Assembly: GCA_964611585.1 (NCBI GenBank)
Contig: CAZTAK010000010.1
Location: forward strand, 1 to 58,533
Length of the DNA: 58,533 nucleotides
Reading direction: 5' to 3'
Source of the DNA: CAZTAK01 sp964611585
GTDB lineage: Bacteria; Pseudomonadota; Alphaproteobacteria; SHVP01
How positions within the stretch are numbered: position 1 is the stretch's first letter; the number at the start of each line of letters is the position of its first letter. A program made the translations under genes and the position numbers. Below, piece by piece: positions 1-8,545 of this stretch. The notes beneath the pieces were generated by a model that had not been told where the DNA came from, did no database searches, and saw nothing but the letters and a program-made list of their open reading frames with translations.

Positions 1-296
1 CGCTCGGTGCGCGGCCGAGACTCCGTCGGGCACGATCTTTTGCTGGGGCACGCCCCTGACCTGCTTCATATGGCTTGTCCGTGGCGCATCCTATTACTGG
101 CGGCGGCCAGCGGAAGGAGCCGCCTCATGACGGTCGCGCCCTGGCAACGCCCTTCTGCCAGCCGCGTGTGGGTCGTTCGAATGCAGCGGCATCGTGAAGA
201 TACAAACCGTCGTGCTTTGAAAGCGGCTGGGCTCCAACAGGCAAACCGGCCCCCCTATGAGGTGCAGGTCGACGGGGCCCGGCGCGGGACGACGCC

Positions 297-1706
297 TCAG
301 GTCGAGAACCAGTCCTCGTCGGCGAGTTGGCGCCAAAGCTTGCGCACTACCGCGTCGCCCTTGGCCCGCACAGTGTCTTGGTCGGCCACCATCAGGCGGC
401 CGTCGAAAACCTGAAAGCGGCCGTCAGTGGCCACGTTGCGAACCGCAAGGCCGTTGCAATAAAGCAGATTGTTGAGGGGCTCCGGCGGCAGTGACCCGGT
501 GCCGAAAAACAATCCCGAGACATCGATGGTCGCGAAGTCGGCGCGGGCGCCTTCGGCGATACGGCCAAGATCGTCCCGTCCCAATCCACTTGCGGCAACC
601 CGCGTGGCGCCGTCGATGGCCTCGAGCACGGTCGGATGCCGGACCGGGACGTCGCACAATTCGGACAGAATTCGGGCCCGCGCCCTACCGCCAATGACCG
701 CAAGCTTGAGGTTCTCCAAGTAGTCGTTGGAATGGGTGTCGATGCCGATGTTGACGTTCATGCCGGCGGCTAGCGCTTCGGGATAGGGTTGGGTGGCCCC
801 GCCCGCGCCCGCGGCGGAGGGGCAATGAACATAGACGGCAGCGTGCTTGTTCAGGATCGCCGGATCGACAGTCCAGTCGAGCGCCCTCATGTGTGCGCCG
901 AATACCGGCCCGTCGAACAGGCCCAATTCCTCCATCCATTGCACCGGCGTCTTGCTCCAGAGGCGGCGCACCGCCTCGGTTTCCGTCGGTCGCTGGGCGA
1001 TATGCATATGCAACCCGGTGCCGAGTTCCCGGGCGGCCGTGCGCAGCGCCCGCATCGTTTCCGGCGTCTGGGTGTCGGTCGCGTGGGCCGCCATCATGGG
1101 GCGAATACGGCCCTCGCCGGCTCCCATGGCGCGCCGTCCGAACGCAAGGTTGGCGGCAATCTCCCGCAGAGTGTCGGGCTCCGAGTCGAACAGCGTCCGG
1201 TCGTTGTCGCGAAACCAGATCGAATGGAGCCGGCCGGTTTCGGGGACCATTCCGCCCGGGTAGCCGCGCGCGCCCCACGCCTCGGCAATTCGCACGTAGG
1301 ACTCGGCCTGGCGCAGACTGAGGCTCATCTCGATCTGGGTGGTGCAGCCGGACATCAGGACTTCAGCGAGATTGGCGGCGGTCAGGTCGTCGATCTCGGC
1401 ATCGCTCAAGGCATCCACCAGCTTGATGGGCCGCCCATAGGACCGGCCGCTCTCGATCAGCCCGCGGGTCGGCGTGCCGCTGGCCACGTGCGTGTGGCCG
1501 CTGATGAACCCGGGAACCATCAGGTGGTGTTCGAGCGCAAGGCGCGGCAAGTCGCCTTCGAGCGACCCGCGCGTAACGGCCGTGATGCGACCATTTTCGA
1601 TAACGACCGAAGCTTCGCGCCAGAGTTCCAGGGCACCGCGCACCTCGGTCAAGAGCCAACCCGGCTCGACGACGTAACGGTGGGACGGTGGTTCCTGCTT
1701 GGGCAT
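297..1706 (-). CDS. Metal-dependent amidohydrolase (chlorohydrolase/cytosine deaminase-like)
   Basis: This 469-residue cytoplasmic protein belongs to the amidohydrolase superfamily branch that contains AtzA/TrzN-type chlorohydrolases and aminohydrolases. The metal site looks complete: an HxH in GHTHVASG at the end of strand 1, a His in HMHIAQ, a His in GAHMRALDW and an Asp in GIDTHSND. An N-terminal beta-sandwich segment and a C-terminal segment (ARADFATIDV) flank the barrel, as is usual for the family. It probably hydrolyses a C-N or C-Cl bond on a heterocyclic or amidine-like substrate, but the substrate cannot be read. It stands alone on the minus strand; no strong ribosome site precedes the ATG. 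Confidence 0.87.
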   Translation of the reverse strand: MPKQEPPSHRYVVEPGWLLTEVRGALELWREASVVIENGRITAVTRGSLEGDLPRLALEHHLMVPGFISGHTHVASGTPTRGLIESGRSYGRPIKLVDALSDAEIDDLTAANLAEVLMSGCTTQIEMSLSLRQAESYVRIAEAWGARGYPGGMVPETGRLHSIWFRDNDRTLFDSEPDTLREIAANLAFGRRAMGAGEGRIRPMMAAHATDTQTPETMRALRTAARELGTGLHMHIAQRPTETEAVRRLWSKTPVQWMEELGLFDGPVFGAHMRALDWTVDPAILNKHAAVYVHCPSAAGAGGATQPYPEALAAGMNVNIGIDTHSNDYLENLKLAVIGGRARARILSELCDVPVRHPTVLEAIDGATRVAASGLGRDDLGRIAEGARADFATIDVSGLFFGTGSLPPEPLNNLLYCNGLAVRNVATDGRFQVFDGRLMVADQDTVRAKGDAVVRKLWRQLADEDWFST

Positions 1707-1914
1707 CGGACAACTCTAGCGGATCGGGAAATACCAGCCTCAAGGACCGGAGGGGTTTTGGCAAGTCCCGCGAGGCTGCGCGTACGGTCCGGTTCCCCGT
1801 GAAAGCGGCCCGCCCGACGACGCCGGCCCCGGCCGCATCATTTTCGGCCTTAAATCGATAGCGGATATAGTCCGCCCCATCCGATATGTCCGCTAGTAGC
1901 CGAGGCTGTTGAAG

Positions 1915-1937
1915 AACCCGGATTTGAGCCGGGTTTT
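1915..1937 (+). terminator. Hairpin with T tract, terminator-like
   Basis: The arms AACCCGG (1915-1921) and CCGGGTT (1929-1935) pair perfectly and are followed by more T residues on the plus strand. There is no plus-strand gene upstream, so it may be a relic or part of a REP-like cluster with the neighbouring hairpins. Confidence 0.4.
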
Positions 1938-1941
1938 CTGT

Positions 1942-1964
1942 GTCCGCTCATAGGAGGAGCGGAC
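1942..1964. repeat. Perfect 8-bp stem hairpin
   Basis: GTCCGCTC and GAGCGGAC form a perfect inverted repeat around a 7-nt loop. A similar small hairpin (GCGGA/TCCGC) lies at 1861-1875. The cluster sits downstream of the minus-strand ligase gene and may act as its 3' end structure. Confidence 0.4.
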
Positions 1965-2040
1965 ATTTCGTCTCGGCCCGTCCATTGCTCTTCAAGGGCG
2001 GCCGCCAGGGCCGCCGCGGACTGACCCGTCCGCGGGGGCA

Positions 2041-2140
2041 TTGTCAGACGATACCGATCCAGTCTCGAAAAGGCGGCAGCTTGCGGTGCAGAGATCTGCG
2101 CCGCCGAGAAAAGCTGGCTTGCAACCATCTACTCTGACAA
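2041..2140. repeat. IR-ended short repeat, copy 1 (MITE-like)
   Basis: This 100-bp segment begins TTGTCAGA and ends TCTGACAA, perfect 8-bp terminal inverted repeats. Its right half (about 65 bp around GAGATCTG) closely resembles that of a second segment at 4963-5073 in the same orientation. The two copies bracket the ligase, the amidohydrolase and the hydrolase relic. No transposase is present. Confidence 0.5.
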
Positions 2141-2152
2141 CGCCCTGATTCA

Positions 2153-3700
2153 CTAGCCTGACAATTCCTCGCGGAGCGCCCGGCGAAGCACTTTGCCCAT
2201 ACCACCGTCCCGCGGCAGCGCATCAAGGAAGACCACTGATTTTGGTATCTTGGAGCGAGACAGGCTCTTGCTGCAGTGGTTGATCAAATCCGTTTTGTCC
2301 AACTTCATGCCCTGCTTTTTCACGATGCAGGCGCACACGACCTCGCCCCAACGTTCGTCCGGGACGCCGATGACAGCCGACTCGACGACCGCCGGGTGGG
2401 TGTTGAGGACCGACTCCACCTCCTGTGGGTAGATATTCTCGCCGCCCGATAGGATCAGGTCTTTCTTGCGGTCTACGAGGTAGACGTAACCTTCCTCATC
2501 TTGTTGCGCCATATCGCCCACCGAGAGCCATTCGCCGCGCATGATTTCGGCACTCGCTTCGGGACGTCTCCAGTAGCCATTGAAGTGATAGGGGGAGCGA
2601 CTGAAGAATTCGCCGACCTCGCCAGGCACGACGTCGCCGCCATTGCGGTCCAAGAGCCGCACCTCGGTGCACGGAAAGGGGAGGCCCACGCAACGCTCCT
2701 TACGCAACTGGTCCGCGGGCCGCAAGTTGGTGAAGATACCGCCCTCGGTGGAGCCGTAGAGCTCATGCAGAACGTGGTCGCCGAAGTACGCCACGACCCG
2801 CTCGGTCATCGGTTGCAGAAGTGGCGCGCCACCGGTCACGATAGAACGCAAGCTGCTGGTATCATGGCGCGCGCGCTCTTTTTCGCTGAGTTCAAAGATA
2901 CTGTGGAAATGAGTGGGAACGACCATGGTGTTGGTGATCGCCTCGTCTTCTATGAGGGCAAGCATGCGATCGGGATCGAACTTCGGCAAGATCTCTAGCG
3001 AGCCGCCGAAAAAGATCGGGGCGAGCGCAAACACGAGCCCGCCGCCATGATACAGGGGGGTCGCTGCAAGGCCCCGATCGTCGGGCCCAAAGCACGCGTA
3101 TTCCGAGGCCATGCCGAACATGGTCAGCACGCGCGAGCGATGCGGCACCAGCCCGCCCTTGGGACGCCCAGTCGTCCCCGCGGTGTAGTGAAGGGCGAAG
3201 ACGTCCCATTCCGCGGATCGGGTTTCCGGCGGTGCGGCCTGCGCCTGGCCAACCCAGTCCTCGTAGTCGCGCCCGACGGTTATGATCCGTTTCACTGTGT
3301 CCAGCGTCGCTTCGTGGGCACGATCCTCAAGCGATTCATGCACAAACAAGACCTGCGCTTCGGAATCGTCGCAGATGTAGGAAAGCTCTGCCGTTGTCGA
3401 ACGCGGGCTGATCATCGCGGGGGGAACGCCGGCGCCCACTAATCCTCCCAGAATCTCAATGAATTCCAGACAGTTCGGCAACATCATCGCGGCATGGTCG
3501 CCAGGTTTCAGGCCGAGTCCCTTGATTGCAGCAGTGACGCGGTCGGCTCGCCCGATCAACTGCGAATAGGTGAGGCTGCGTCCGGTCTCAGTGACCGCAA
3601 CTTTGTTCGGGGTACGTCCAGCCGACGTTCGAACACCGTCGAAAATGGTGACGGGTCGGTACGTATGTGGTGGCACACCCCGGGTTTCAATCTCTGTCAT
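2153..3700 (-). CDS. AMP-dependent acyl-CoA synthetase/ligase
   Basis: This 515-residue protein of the ANL superfamily activates a carboxylic acid to its acyl-adenylate and then to the CoA thioester. The P-loop motif YTAGTTGRPKG lies at about residues 172-182, followed by the YGSTEGG adenylation motif, the SVGD hinge-type motif, DRKKDLILSGGENIYP, and a C-terminal lysine in GGMGKVLRR. Full family length and no signal peptide indicate a cytoplasmic enzyme. The stop-start ATGA overlaps the upstream amidohydrolase gene by 4 bp, so the two are translationally coupled and probably act in the same degradation route. The chain length or aromatic nature of the acid is not readable. Confidence 0.92.
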   Translation of the reverse strand: MTEIETRGVPPHTYRPVTIFDGVRTSAGRTPNKVAVTETGRSLTYSQLIGRADRVTAAIKGLGLKPGDHAAMMLPNCLEFIEILGGLVGAGVPPAMISPRSTTAELSYICDDSEAQVLFVHESLEDRAHEATLDTVKRIITVGRDYEDWVGQAQAAPPETRSAEWDVFALHYTAGTTGRPKGGLVPHRSRVLTMFGMASEYACFGPDDRGLAATPLYHGGGLVFALAPIFFGGSLEILPKFDPDRMLALIEDEAITNTMVVPTHFHSIFELSEKERARHDTSSLRSIVTGGAPLLQPMTERVVAYFGDHVLHELYGSTEGGIFTNLRPADQLRKERCVGLPFPCTEVRLLDRNGGDVVPGEVGEFFSRSPYHFNGYWRRPEASAEIMRGEWLSVGDMAQQDEEGYVYLVDRKKDLILSGGENIYPQEVESVLNTHPAVVESAVIGVPDERWGEVVCACIVKKQGMKLDKTDLINHCSKSLSRSKIPKSVVFLDALPRDGGMGKVLRRALREELSG

Positions 3701-4554
3701 TTCGGGAGTCGGAAAAGCTTGATCGCATTGTCACGGAGCAGTTTGCGCTTCGGCACGGGTCGTAGATCCAATGCTTCGATTTCCGAAATTGCGCGCTCGG
3801 GAGTCATCAGAGGCCAGTCCGTGCCAAAGATCACTTTGTTCTGCCCGTAGGTATTTAGGTAGTGCACGAAGGATTCTGGCCAATGACTTGGCGCGTAGGC
3901 ATCGGAGCCGATGTAGACGTTTTCGTGCTTCCAGGCCATGGAGATCATCTCATCGGTCCACGGGTAGCCAATGTGAATGCCAACGATCTTGAGGTCGGGA
4001 AAATCGATTGCCACCTGGTCAAGCGCAATGGGGAAGTCGACCGCGGGAAACGCGCGACCCTTCCTGTACATGAGGTTTTGCCCTACCTGGATTTGGACCG
4101 GAACGTTCAACTCGCAGCATTTCGCATAGTAGGGATAATACTTTGCGTCATTCGGAGGGAGCCGGAACCAGTGCGGGTAGATATGGGCGCCAACGAAGCC
4201 ATACTCCTTTATTGCGGTATCGAGATCCCGGAGGCCTTGCATGCCGCGGAAGGGATCGATTCCCGCCAGACCCGAGAAGCGATCGGGGTGTTTTCGGCAA
4301 ACGTCGAATACGCGTCGGTACGGAAGCTCAAAGGACCCGGCCTCTCTCAGATCACCGGCACGCACCGCGATCAGCAATGAACGCCCTACCCCGGCACGAT
4401 CCATGAACTTTAGGTATGCGCCTAGCGGCACACCGTTCTGGAATTTTTCGGGGAATTTGAGTTTGGCAAAGATCTCGGGATCAAGACCCACTTGGTCCAA
4501 TCGAATCTCGCGCGGCGTCACCAGGTTACAGACGGCGTCGACGTATCCAACCAT
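3697..4554 (-). CDS. Amidohydrolase-2-like TIM-barrel protein with degenerate metal site
   Basis: This 285-residue protein fits the amidohydrolase-2 (ACMSD-like) family, with GIHIGYPW and FGTDWPLMTPE near the C terminus as in that family. The N-terminal HxH that normally binds the catalytic metal is replaced: the start reads VDAVCNL, putting Val8 and Asn10 at the His positions. The later strand His is Gln in VPVQIQVG. It may therefore be a decarboxylase or hydrolase with an altered metal site, or not metal-dependent. It is coupled to the CoA ligase by a 4-bp overlap. The annotation amidohydrolase describes the fold, not a demonstrated reaction. Confidence 0.8.
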   Translation of the reverse strand: MVGYVDAVCNLVTPREIRLDQVGLDPEIFAKLKFPEKFQNGVPLGAYLKFMDRAGVGRSLLIAVRAGDLREAGSFELPYRRVFDVCRKHPDRFSGLAGIDPFRGMQGLRDLDTAIKEYGFVGAHIYPHWFRLPPNDAKYYPYYAKCCELNVPVQIQVGQNLMYRKGRAFPAVDFPIALDQVAIDFPDLKIVGIHIGYPWTDEMISMAWKHENVYIGSDAYAPSHWPESFVHYLNTYGQNKVIFGTDWPLMTPERAISEIEALDLRPVPKRKLLRDNAIKLFRLPK

Positions 4555-4608
4555 GTTCCTCCCTTCCCGTTTTCACTTACACTAAAATACCCTATTGCCG
4601 CCGTCGAC

Positions 4609-4926
4609 ATGATTCAGGACATCCTGGAGAAGAGCAACCGAAAGAAGATCTACAAGCGGGCATGCGAGGCCGTGATCGACATGGACCTTAGGCCGCTGCT
4701 TTCAAAGATCAGCGCCCCGACACTGGTTATCGGCGAGGATCAGGACATAATGACGCCGTGGGAAACGGGGCCAAGCGGCGCCGGGCAGGAGTACTTGGCG
4801 TAACACATCAAGGGTGCGCAGAAAAACGTGATCAAGGGGTCCGGCCATTCAACGCTGGTTGACGGAACCGAGGAGAACTGTCGGGTGGTAATCGACTTCC
4901 TCAAGGGCAAGGATGTAAGCAACTGA
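4609..4926 (+). pseudogene. C-terminal relic of an alpha/beta hydrolase with in-frame stop
   Basis: The plus-strand frame reads like the last third of an alpha/beta hydrolase of the 3-oxoadipate enol-lactonase type. DMDLRPLLSKISAPTLVIGEDQD contains the strand with the catalytic acid, and GSGHSTLVDG contains the catalytic His. An in-frame TAA at 4801-4803 splits the two motifs, and the frame then continues to a TGA at 4924-4926. The N-terminal two thirds, including the nucleophile elbow, are absent. It lies divergently from the amidohydrolase and next to repeat copy 2, so loss by rearrangement is plausible. Confidence 0.7.
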
Positions 4927-4962
4927 CGTCCAGATCCGGACGTTTTTCTGAGGGACTTGCAG

Positions 4963-5073
4963 TGTCAGACGCCCAAGAGACTGCGTCTTCCCTCGACCGC
5001 CGAGTGGCGTCAATTGGCGGTGTAGAGATCTGGGCCGCCCGAAAAGGCTGACTTGATACCATTACCTCTGACA
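4963..5073. repeat. IR-ended short repeat, copy 2 (MITE-like)
   Basis: It begins TGTCAGA and ends TCTGACA and is followed by ACGCC, as copy 1 is. The right half aligns well with copy 1 at 2041-2140; the left half is diverged. It lies just upstream of the MmgE/PrpD gene. Confidence 0.5.
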
Positions 5074-5143
5074 ACGCCATTTAATGCTTTGATCATCTGG
5101 AAGGCGCAGCGGCGTTGCTGAATTTGGAACAGGCCTCAAGAGA

Positions 5144-6526
5144 ATGAGCGTAACACGTGAGATCGTTAGATTCGTTTCCGAGAGCCGATTTGAAGATTTG
5201 CCCGCATCGGCAACCGCAAAAACCAAGGAGGCGATTCTAAACATTCTGGGCAACTGTGTGGCGGGGTCTCGCACACGGATTGGCGCGCTTCATGTCGATC
5301 TCGCCAAGGATATGGGCGGTGGTAGCGGCCAGGCGACCATCCTTGGTGACGGAACGCGAGTTTCCGTCCCGCTCGCGGCTTACGCAAACGGAAATCTCGC
5401 CTTCGCTCTCGACTATGAAGACACCCTCTACTACATCACACATCCGGGCTTCATCACCGTCTCCGCCGGGCTCGCGATCGGCGAGCGATATCAGACGAGC
5501 GGGAAGGATTTCCTGCTTGCGGTGGCCCTTGGTTATGAGGTCATGGCGCGGATGGGACCGGCGATGCAGCCGACGCCTGAGCGTGGCCGGCAGGTGTTTG
5601 GCGAGCAATACCATCCATTCGCTGGTGCCGTGACCGCGGGCAAACTCCTTGGGCTTGACGAAGAGCAGATGGATACGGCGTTTGGTATAGCCGGTACCTA
5701 TGCTCCCGTTCCCTCGGCCTACAAGTATTTCGGGATCGTTGCCGACACGAGGCCCATGCGCGAGGTCAAACTGGGCTGGGGCTGGATGAGCATGGCAGGG
5801 ACCTTGGCGGCCCTGTCGGCATTGCGAGGATTCAGGGGCGGGCATGGCATTCTCGACGGTGCCCAGGGGTTTCATGTGATGGCCGGTTCCGACCGCTGCG
5901 ACTTTGATCGGATGAAAGAAGGCCTCGGGACGGATTGGTTGGTGGCAGACAACGAGCCCAAGATATACCCAGGCATCGCGCGCAACTCGCCGCCCCATTT
6001 TGCAGTTGCTGCCATCGTTGAGGAGCACGGCGTGCAGCCGGATGAAGTGCGGCAGGTAACTGTCCGCGGCATGCAGACGAGCTCTGTTGCAGACTTTGAT
6101 CCACAGAGCGAGGTGGATGCGCAGTTTTCGCTGCCTTACGCGATAGTCACCGCCTTGCTACGAGAGCCTCCTGGGCCGCAGATGTACGCGAAAGAACGCT
6201 TGTTCGATCCCAAGGTTCGGACCCTCCTTGGGCTTGTTCGTCTCGAACATGATCCGGACGCTGATGCTCTTTTCTTTGACGAGCAACGCTTACGCTATGT
6301 CGTACAAATCGACCTGGCCGACGGCCGTCGCTTTGTTCGAGAGATTGAGTTTCCGCGGGATCGACCTCAATTCGGCTGGACTGAGGTTTGCGCAAAGTTT
6401 CAAGGCCTTTGCCAAGGCATCTTGCCAGATAGGCAGGTCGAGAGAGCGATCGAATTGGTGGACGGTCTCGAAGACCTGGAAAACCTTGAAGCCCTCGTCG
6501 GTACTCTGATCTCCGCAGATTCCTAA
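5144..6526 (+). CDS. MmgE/PrpD family protein
   Basis: This 460-residue protein belongs to the MmgE/PrpD family, whose characterised members include 2-methylcitrate dehydratase and cis-aconitate decarboxylase. Recognisable family features are the helical N-terminal domain (KTKEAILNILGNCVAG, then ANGNLAFALDYEDT with HPGF), the middle motif LGYEVMARMG, and the smaller C-terminal domain after HFAVAAIVEEHG. Length is normal. No methylcitrate synthase or PrpB homologue is nearby, so methylcitrate metabolism is unlikely. It probably acts as an isomerase, dehydratase or decarboxylase on a polar carboxylate in the local catabolic set. The first ATG at 5144 is the natural start. Confidence 0.9.
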   Translation: MSVTREIVRFVSESRFEDLPASATAKTKEAILNILGNCVAGSRTRIGALHVDLAKDMGGGSGQATILGDGTRVSVPLAAYANGNLAFALDYEDTLYYITHPGFITVSAGLAIGERYQTSGKDFLLAVALGYEVMARMGPAMQPTPERGRQVFGEQYHPFAGAVTAGKLLGLDEEQMDTAFGIAGTYAPVPSAYKYFGIVADTRPMREVKLGWGWMSMAGTLAALSALRGFRGGHGILDGAQGFHVMAGSDRCDFDRMKEGLGTDWLVADNEPKIYPGIARNSPPHFAVAAIVEEHGVQPDEVRQVTVRGMQTSSVADFDPQSEVDAQFSLPYAIVTALLREPPGPQMYAKERLFDPKVRTLLGLVRLEHDPDADALFFDEQRLRYVVQIDLADGRRFVREIEFPRDRPQFGWTEVCAKFQGLCQGILPDRQVERAIELVDGLEDLENLEALVGTLISADS

Positions 6527-6745
6527 CCGCGGGGAGGAGCGTCCCGCGCTCGCGATGCCGTAGGGCTCGGCTCCACCGGGACCAGCCGGCCGGCGAAAGC
6601 ACGGTCTTCCATCAACGAATGCGCCCGCGCCCGCAATGGGCGTTGTGCGTCCTCTCAGTTCATCGCCGGGAATATTTGCACCAGCACTGTTAATAGCGAT
6701 GGGTGTTAGGCTGCTGGTCGAGAACCCAGCCCAGAAAGAACAACC

Positions 6746-7036
6746 ATGACCGTCACTGCCATAATCCACGTCCGCGCCAAGCCGGGTCTCGGCGGCGAGT
6801 TACGCGACACCTTGATCGCTTTCATTCCGCATGCGCGTGAAGATGCGCAATGCAAAGGCATCGACATACTGGTTGATGCCGAGAATTCTGATCACATCGT
6901 TCTGATAGAAGAATGGTCCAGTATCGATGCGCATATCACCTATTACGAGACCTGGAAGAAGCGGGAAGGCTACGCCACCATTGCCAAGCTGCGGACGGCC
7001 CCGGGCGAGAGCCGTCACTACGAAGTCCTCGATTGA
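6746..7036 (+). CDS. Antibiotic biosynthesis monooxygenase (ABM) fold protein
   Basis: This 96-residue single-domain protein shows the dimeric ferredoxin-like ABM pattern: an N-terminal strand (TVTAIIHVRAKPG), a helix, then IVLIEEWSSIDAHITYYETW. Members are cofactor-independent monooxygenases or small accessory proteins. The gene starts about 220 bp after the MmgE/PrpD gene on the same strand. The substrate is unknown. Confidence 0.8.
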   Translation: MTVTAIIHVRAKPGLGGELRDTLIAFIPHAREDAQCKGIDILVDAENSDHIVLIEEWSSIDAHITYYETWKKREGYATIAKLRTAPGESRHYEVLD

Positions 7037-7442
7037 GCGAAAGCCGGCCGCGGCACGCTACACCGGCCTTCCGCCCTAACCGGGTCCTAGTGCGTGGATA
7101 GAGAAGCTTTGCATCTGGCCAAGGGGGCCGGCGACTCGCTAGAACGTGGCTCCCGCAAAATGCGAGATAGTTGGGGCGGAATCAGCTCGGCCAACGTTGG
7201 GACGCCATCTGCTAGAGACCGCAGAGGGCCGATAGGGAGGGTAGATCGGAGGATACCCTGACGCGTGCAACCGTCGCATGAAGGACGCAGCACTGATCGT
7301 TGGAATACCACGTCCAAAAGCGCATGGTTGTGCACCTACGAACCTTGAAGAGATGTCGCCGGACTCGGTACCCTCTCGGAGAAGGGCAGATTTGGCGATC
7401 GCAATCAGGTCTGCCAGCGCGGTACCGTGGAGGAGAACTGCG
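7037..7442. other. Intergenic region, nothing recognised
   Basis: About 400 bp separate the ABM gene from the racemase-like gene. The racemase frame stays open upstream to 7278, but the translation there does not look like the family and there is a good ribosome site at 7429-7435, so the extension is left out. Confidence 0.5.
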
Positions 7443-8219
7443 ATGCGAATATGGTATCAGTCGATGACCTGCCTCGATGACTCAGATCGATACGCCCAAA
7501 CAATTTCGGACACCGCGCTACGCCTCTTCGGCGGTTCCGTCGAGATAAACGTCGAGGGGATCGAAAAGTCCGCCTATTTCGGACATGTCCCAGGGGAGGT
7601 CTTCAAGTACCCTTTGCTGAAGAGCTTCCTCCAGCGTCGATCGGTCGAAGCGGCTCTCGCCGCAGAGCGCGATGGTTACGACGCCTTCATCGTCGGCAGT
7701 TTTTCGGAGCCCTTCCTGCGGGAGACCCGCAGCGCCGTCAATATTCCGGTGGTTTCGTTGGCCGAGAGCGCCCTCACCACGGCCTGGTCGCTGACCGAAC
7801 GGTTCGCGCTGATCACGCTTTCCCCGGCGTATGCCCGCCGGCTTGACGATCTCGCCCATCGCCACGGCCTACAGTCGCGGCTCGGTGGCGCCTATGGCCT
7901 CGACCCTTCCTATACGGAGCGCGATGCCACCGCCGCCCTCGATGATCCGGCCGAACTCCTTGGTAAGTTCGAACGGACCATTCGCAAGGCAACCGCCGAC
8001 GGAGCGGACCTCATCATTCCCGCCGAGGGCATCGTCAATCAGATCGTGGCCGAGTCCGGACTGAATGAGTTGGACGGTGCGACCGTCATGGACTCCCTCG
8101 CCGTTTGTCTGCTTCACGCCCGGATGTTTGTGGACATGAAGTCGAAGTTGGGTATCTGCCACGCACGAAAGTTCAGCTATCCAGTCCCTCCTCAGGACAT
8201 GCTCGAAAGATTCACCTGA
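7443..8219 (+). CDS. Asp/Glu/hydantoin racemase-like protein lacking both catalytic Cys
   Basis: The 258-residue protein has the two-domain Asp/Glu/hydantoin racemase fold pattern. At the first catalytic Cys position (GCFGDP in hydantoin racemases) it reads GSFSEP, giving Ser86. At the second (typically LGCxGM) it reads IIPAEGIV, giving Ala194. A two-base Cys/Cys racemisation is therefore not expected; a decarboxylase, isomerase or binding role is possible. The start is the ATG at 7443, with GGAGGAG at 7429-7435, rather than the longer open frame. It converges with the ABC operon. Confidence 0.8.
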   Translation: MRIWYQSMTCLDDSDRYAQTISDTALRLFGGSVEINVEGIEKSAYFGHVPGEVFKYPLLKSFLQRRSVEAALAAERDGYDAFIVGSFSEPFLRETRSAVNIPVVSLAESALTTAWSLTERFALITLSPAYARRLDDLAHRHGLQSRLGGAYGLDPSYTERDATAALDDPAELLGKFERTIRKATADGADLIIPAEGIVNQIVAESGLNELDGATVMDSLAVCLLHARMFVDMKSKLGICHARKFSYPVPPQDMLERFT

Positions 8220-8545
8220 GCGGGTGACTGCGACCAATCGAGTGGCCGTGGCCCCGCTGCTCGCAGATTGAGACGATGTCCGCCAAGGTTCGAGACCGGA
8301 GTTCGGCAGGGAGCGGGTCGGGCAGGATTCGTTTCGTCGGTTCTCTTCGGCTTCGTTCTGTTTGGGCGCGCCGGCAATGCTCTTGCCACCTCGTTTACAC
8401 GGCAGGTCGCGCAGACGAAGGTCCCCGATGCACATTGGGGCCCGGCGAACCGGACCCCAATGCTTTCCGTCAAAACTCAACTTTCGAGACCGAGGTGCCC
8501 CCGAAACACCTCAAATCTCGGATCAGACCATCTTGAGTCCGACTA
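8220..8545. other. Convergent intergenic region
   Basis: This region lies between the converging racemase-like and substrate-binding-protein genes. Only the hairpin at 8433-8462 stands out; no gene is supported. Confidence 0.5.
8433..8462. terminator. 30-bp hairpin between convergent genes
   Basis: CATTGGGG and CCCCAATG are perfect inverted arms, with a further CCGG/CCGG pairing inside. It lies where transcription from both sides should end. There is no T tract, so intrinsic termination is uncertain. Confidence 0.45.

Larger units (their letters stand above)
1707..2152. other. Intergenic region with hairpins and a repeat
   Basis: No credible gene lies here. It holds three short hairpins (1861-1875, 1915-1935, 1942-1964) and the 100-bp IR-ended repeat at 2041-2140, all listed separately. 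Confidence 0.6.

Noticed and set aside
1..296. Possible coding region at the window start
   Set aside because: Only short overlapping frames on both strands with no family-like sequence.
789..1802. 337-codon plus-strand frame opposite the first amidohydrolase
   Set aside because: Shadow frame; the minus-strand product has all metal-binding motifs.
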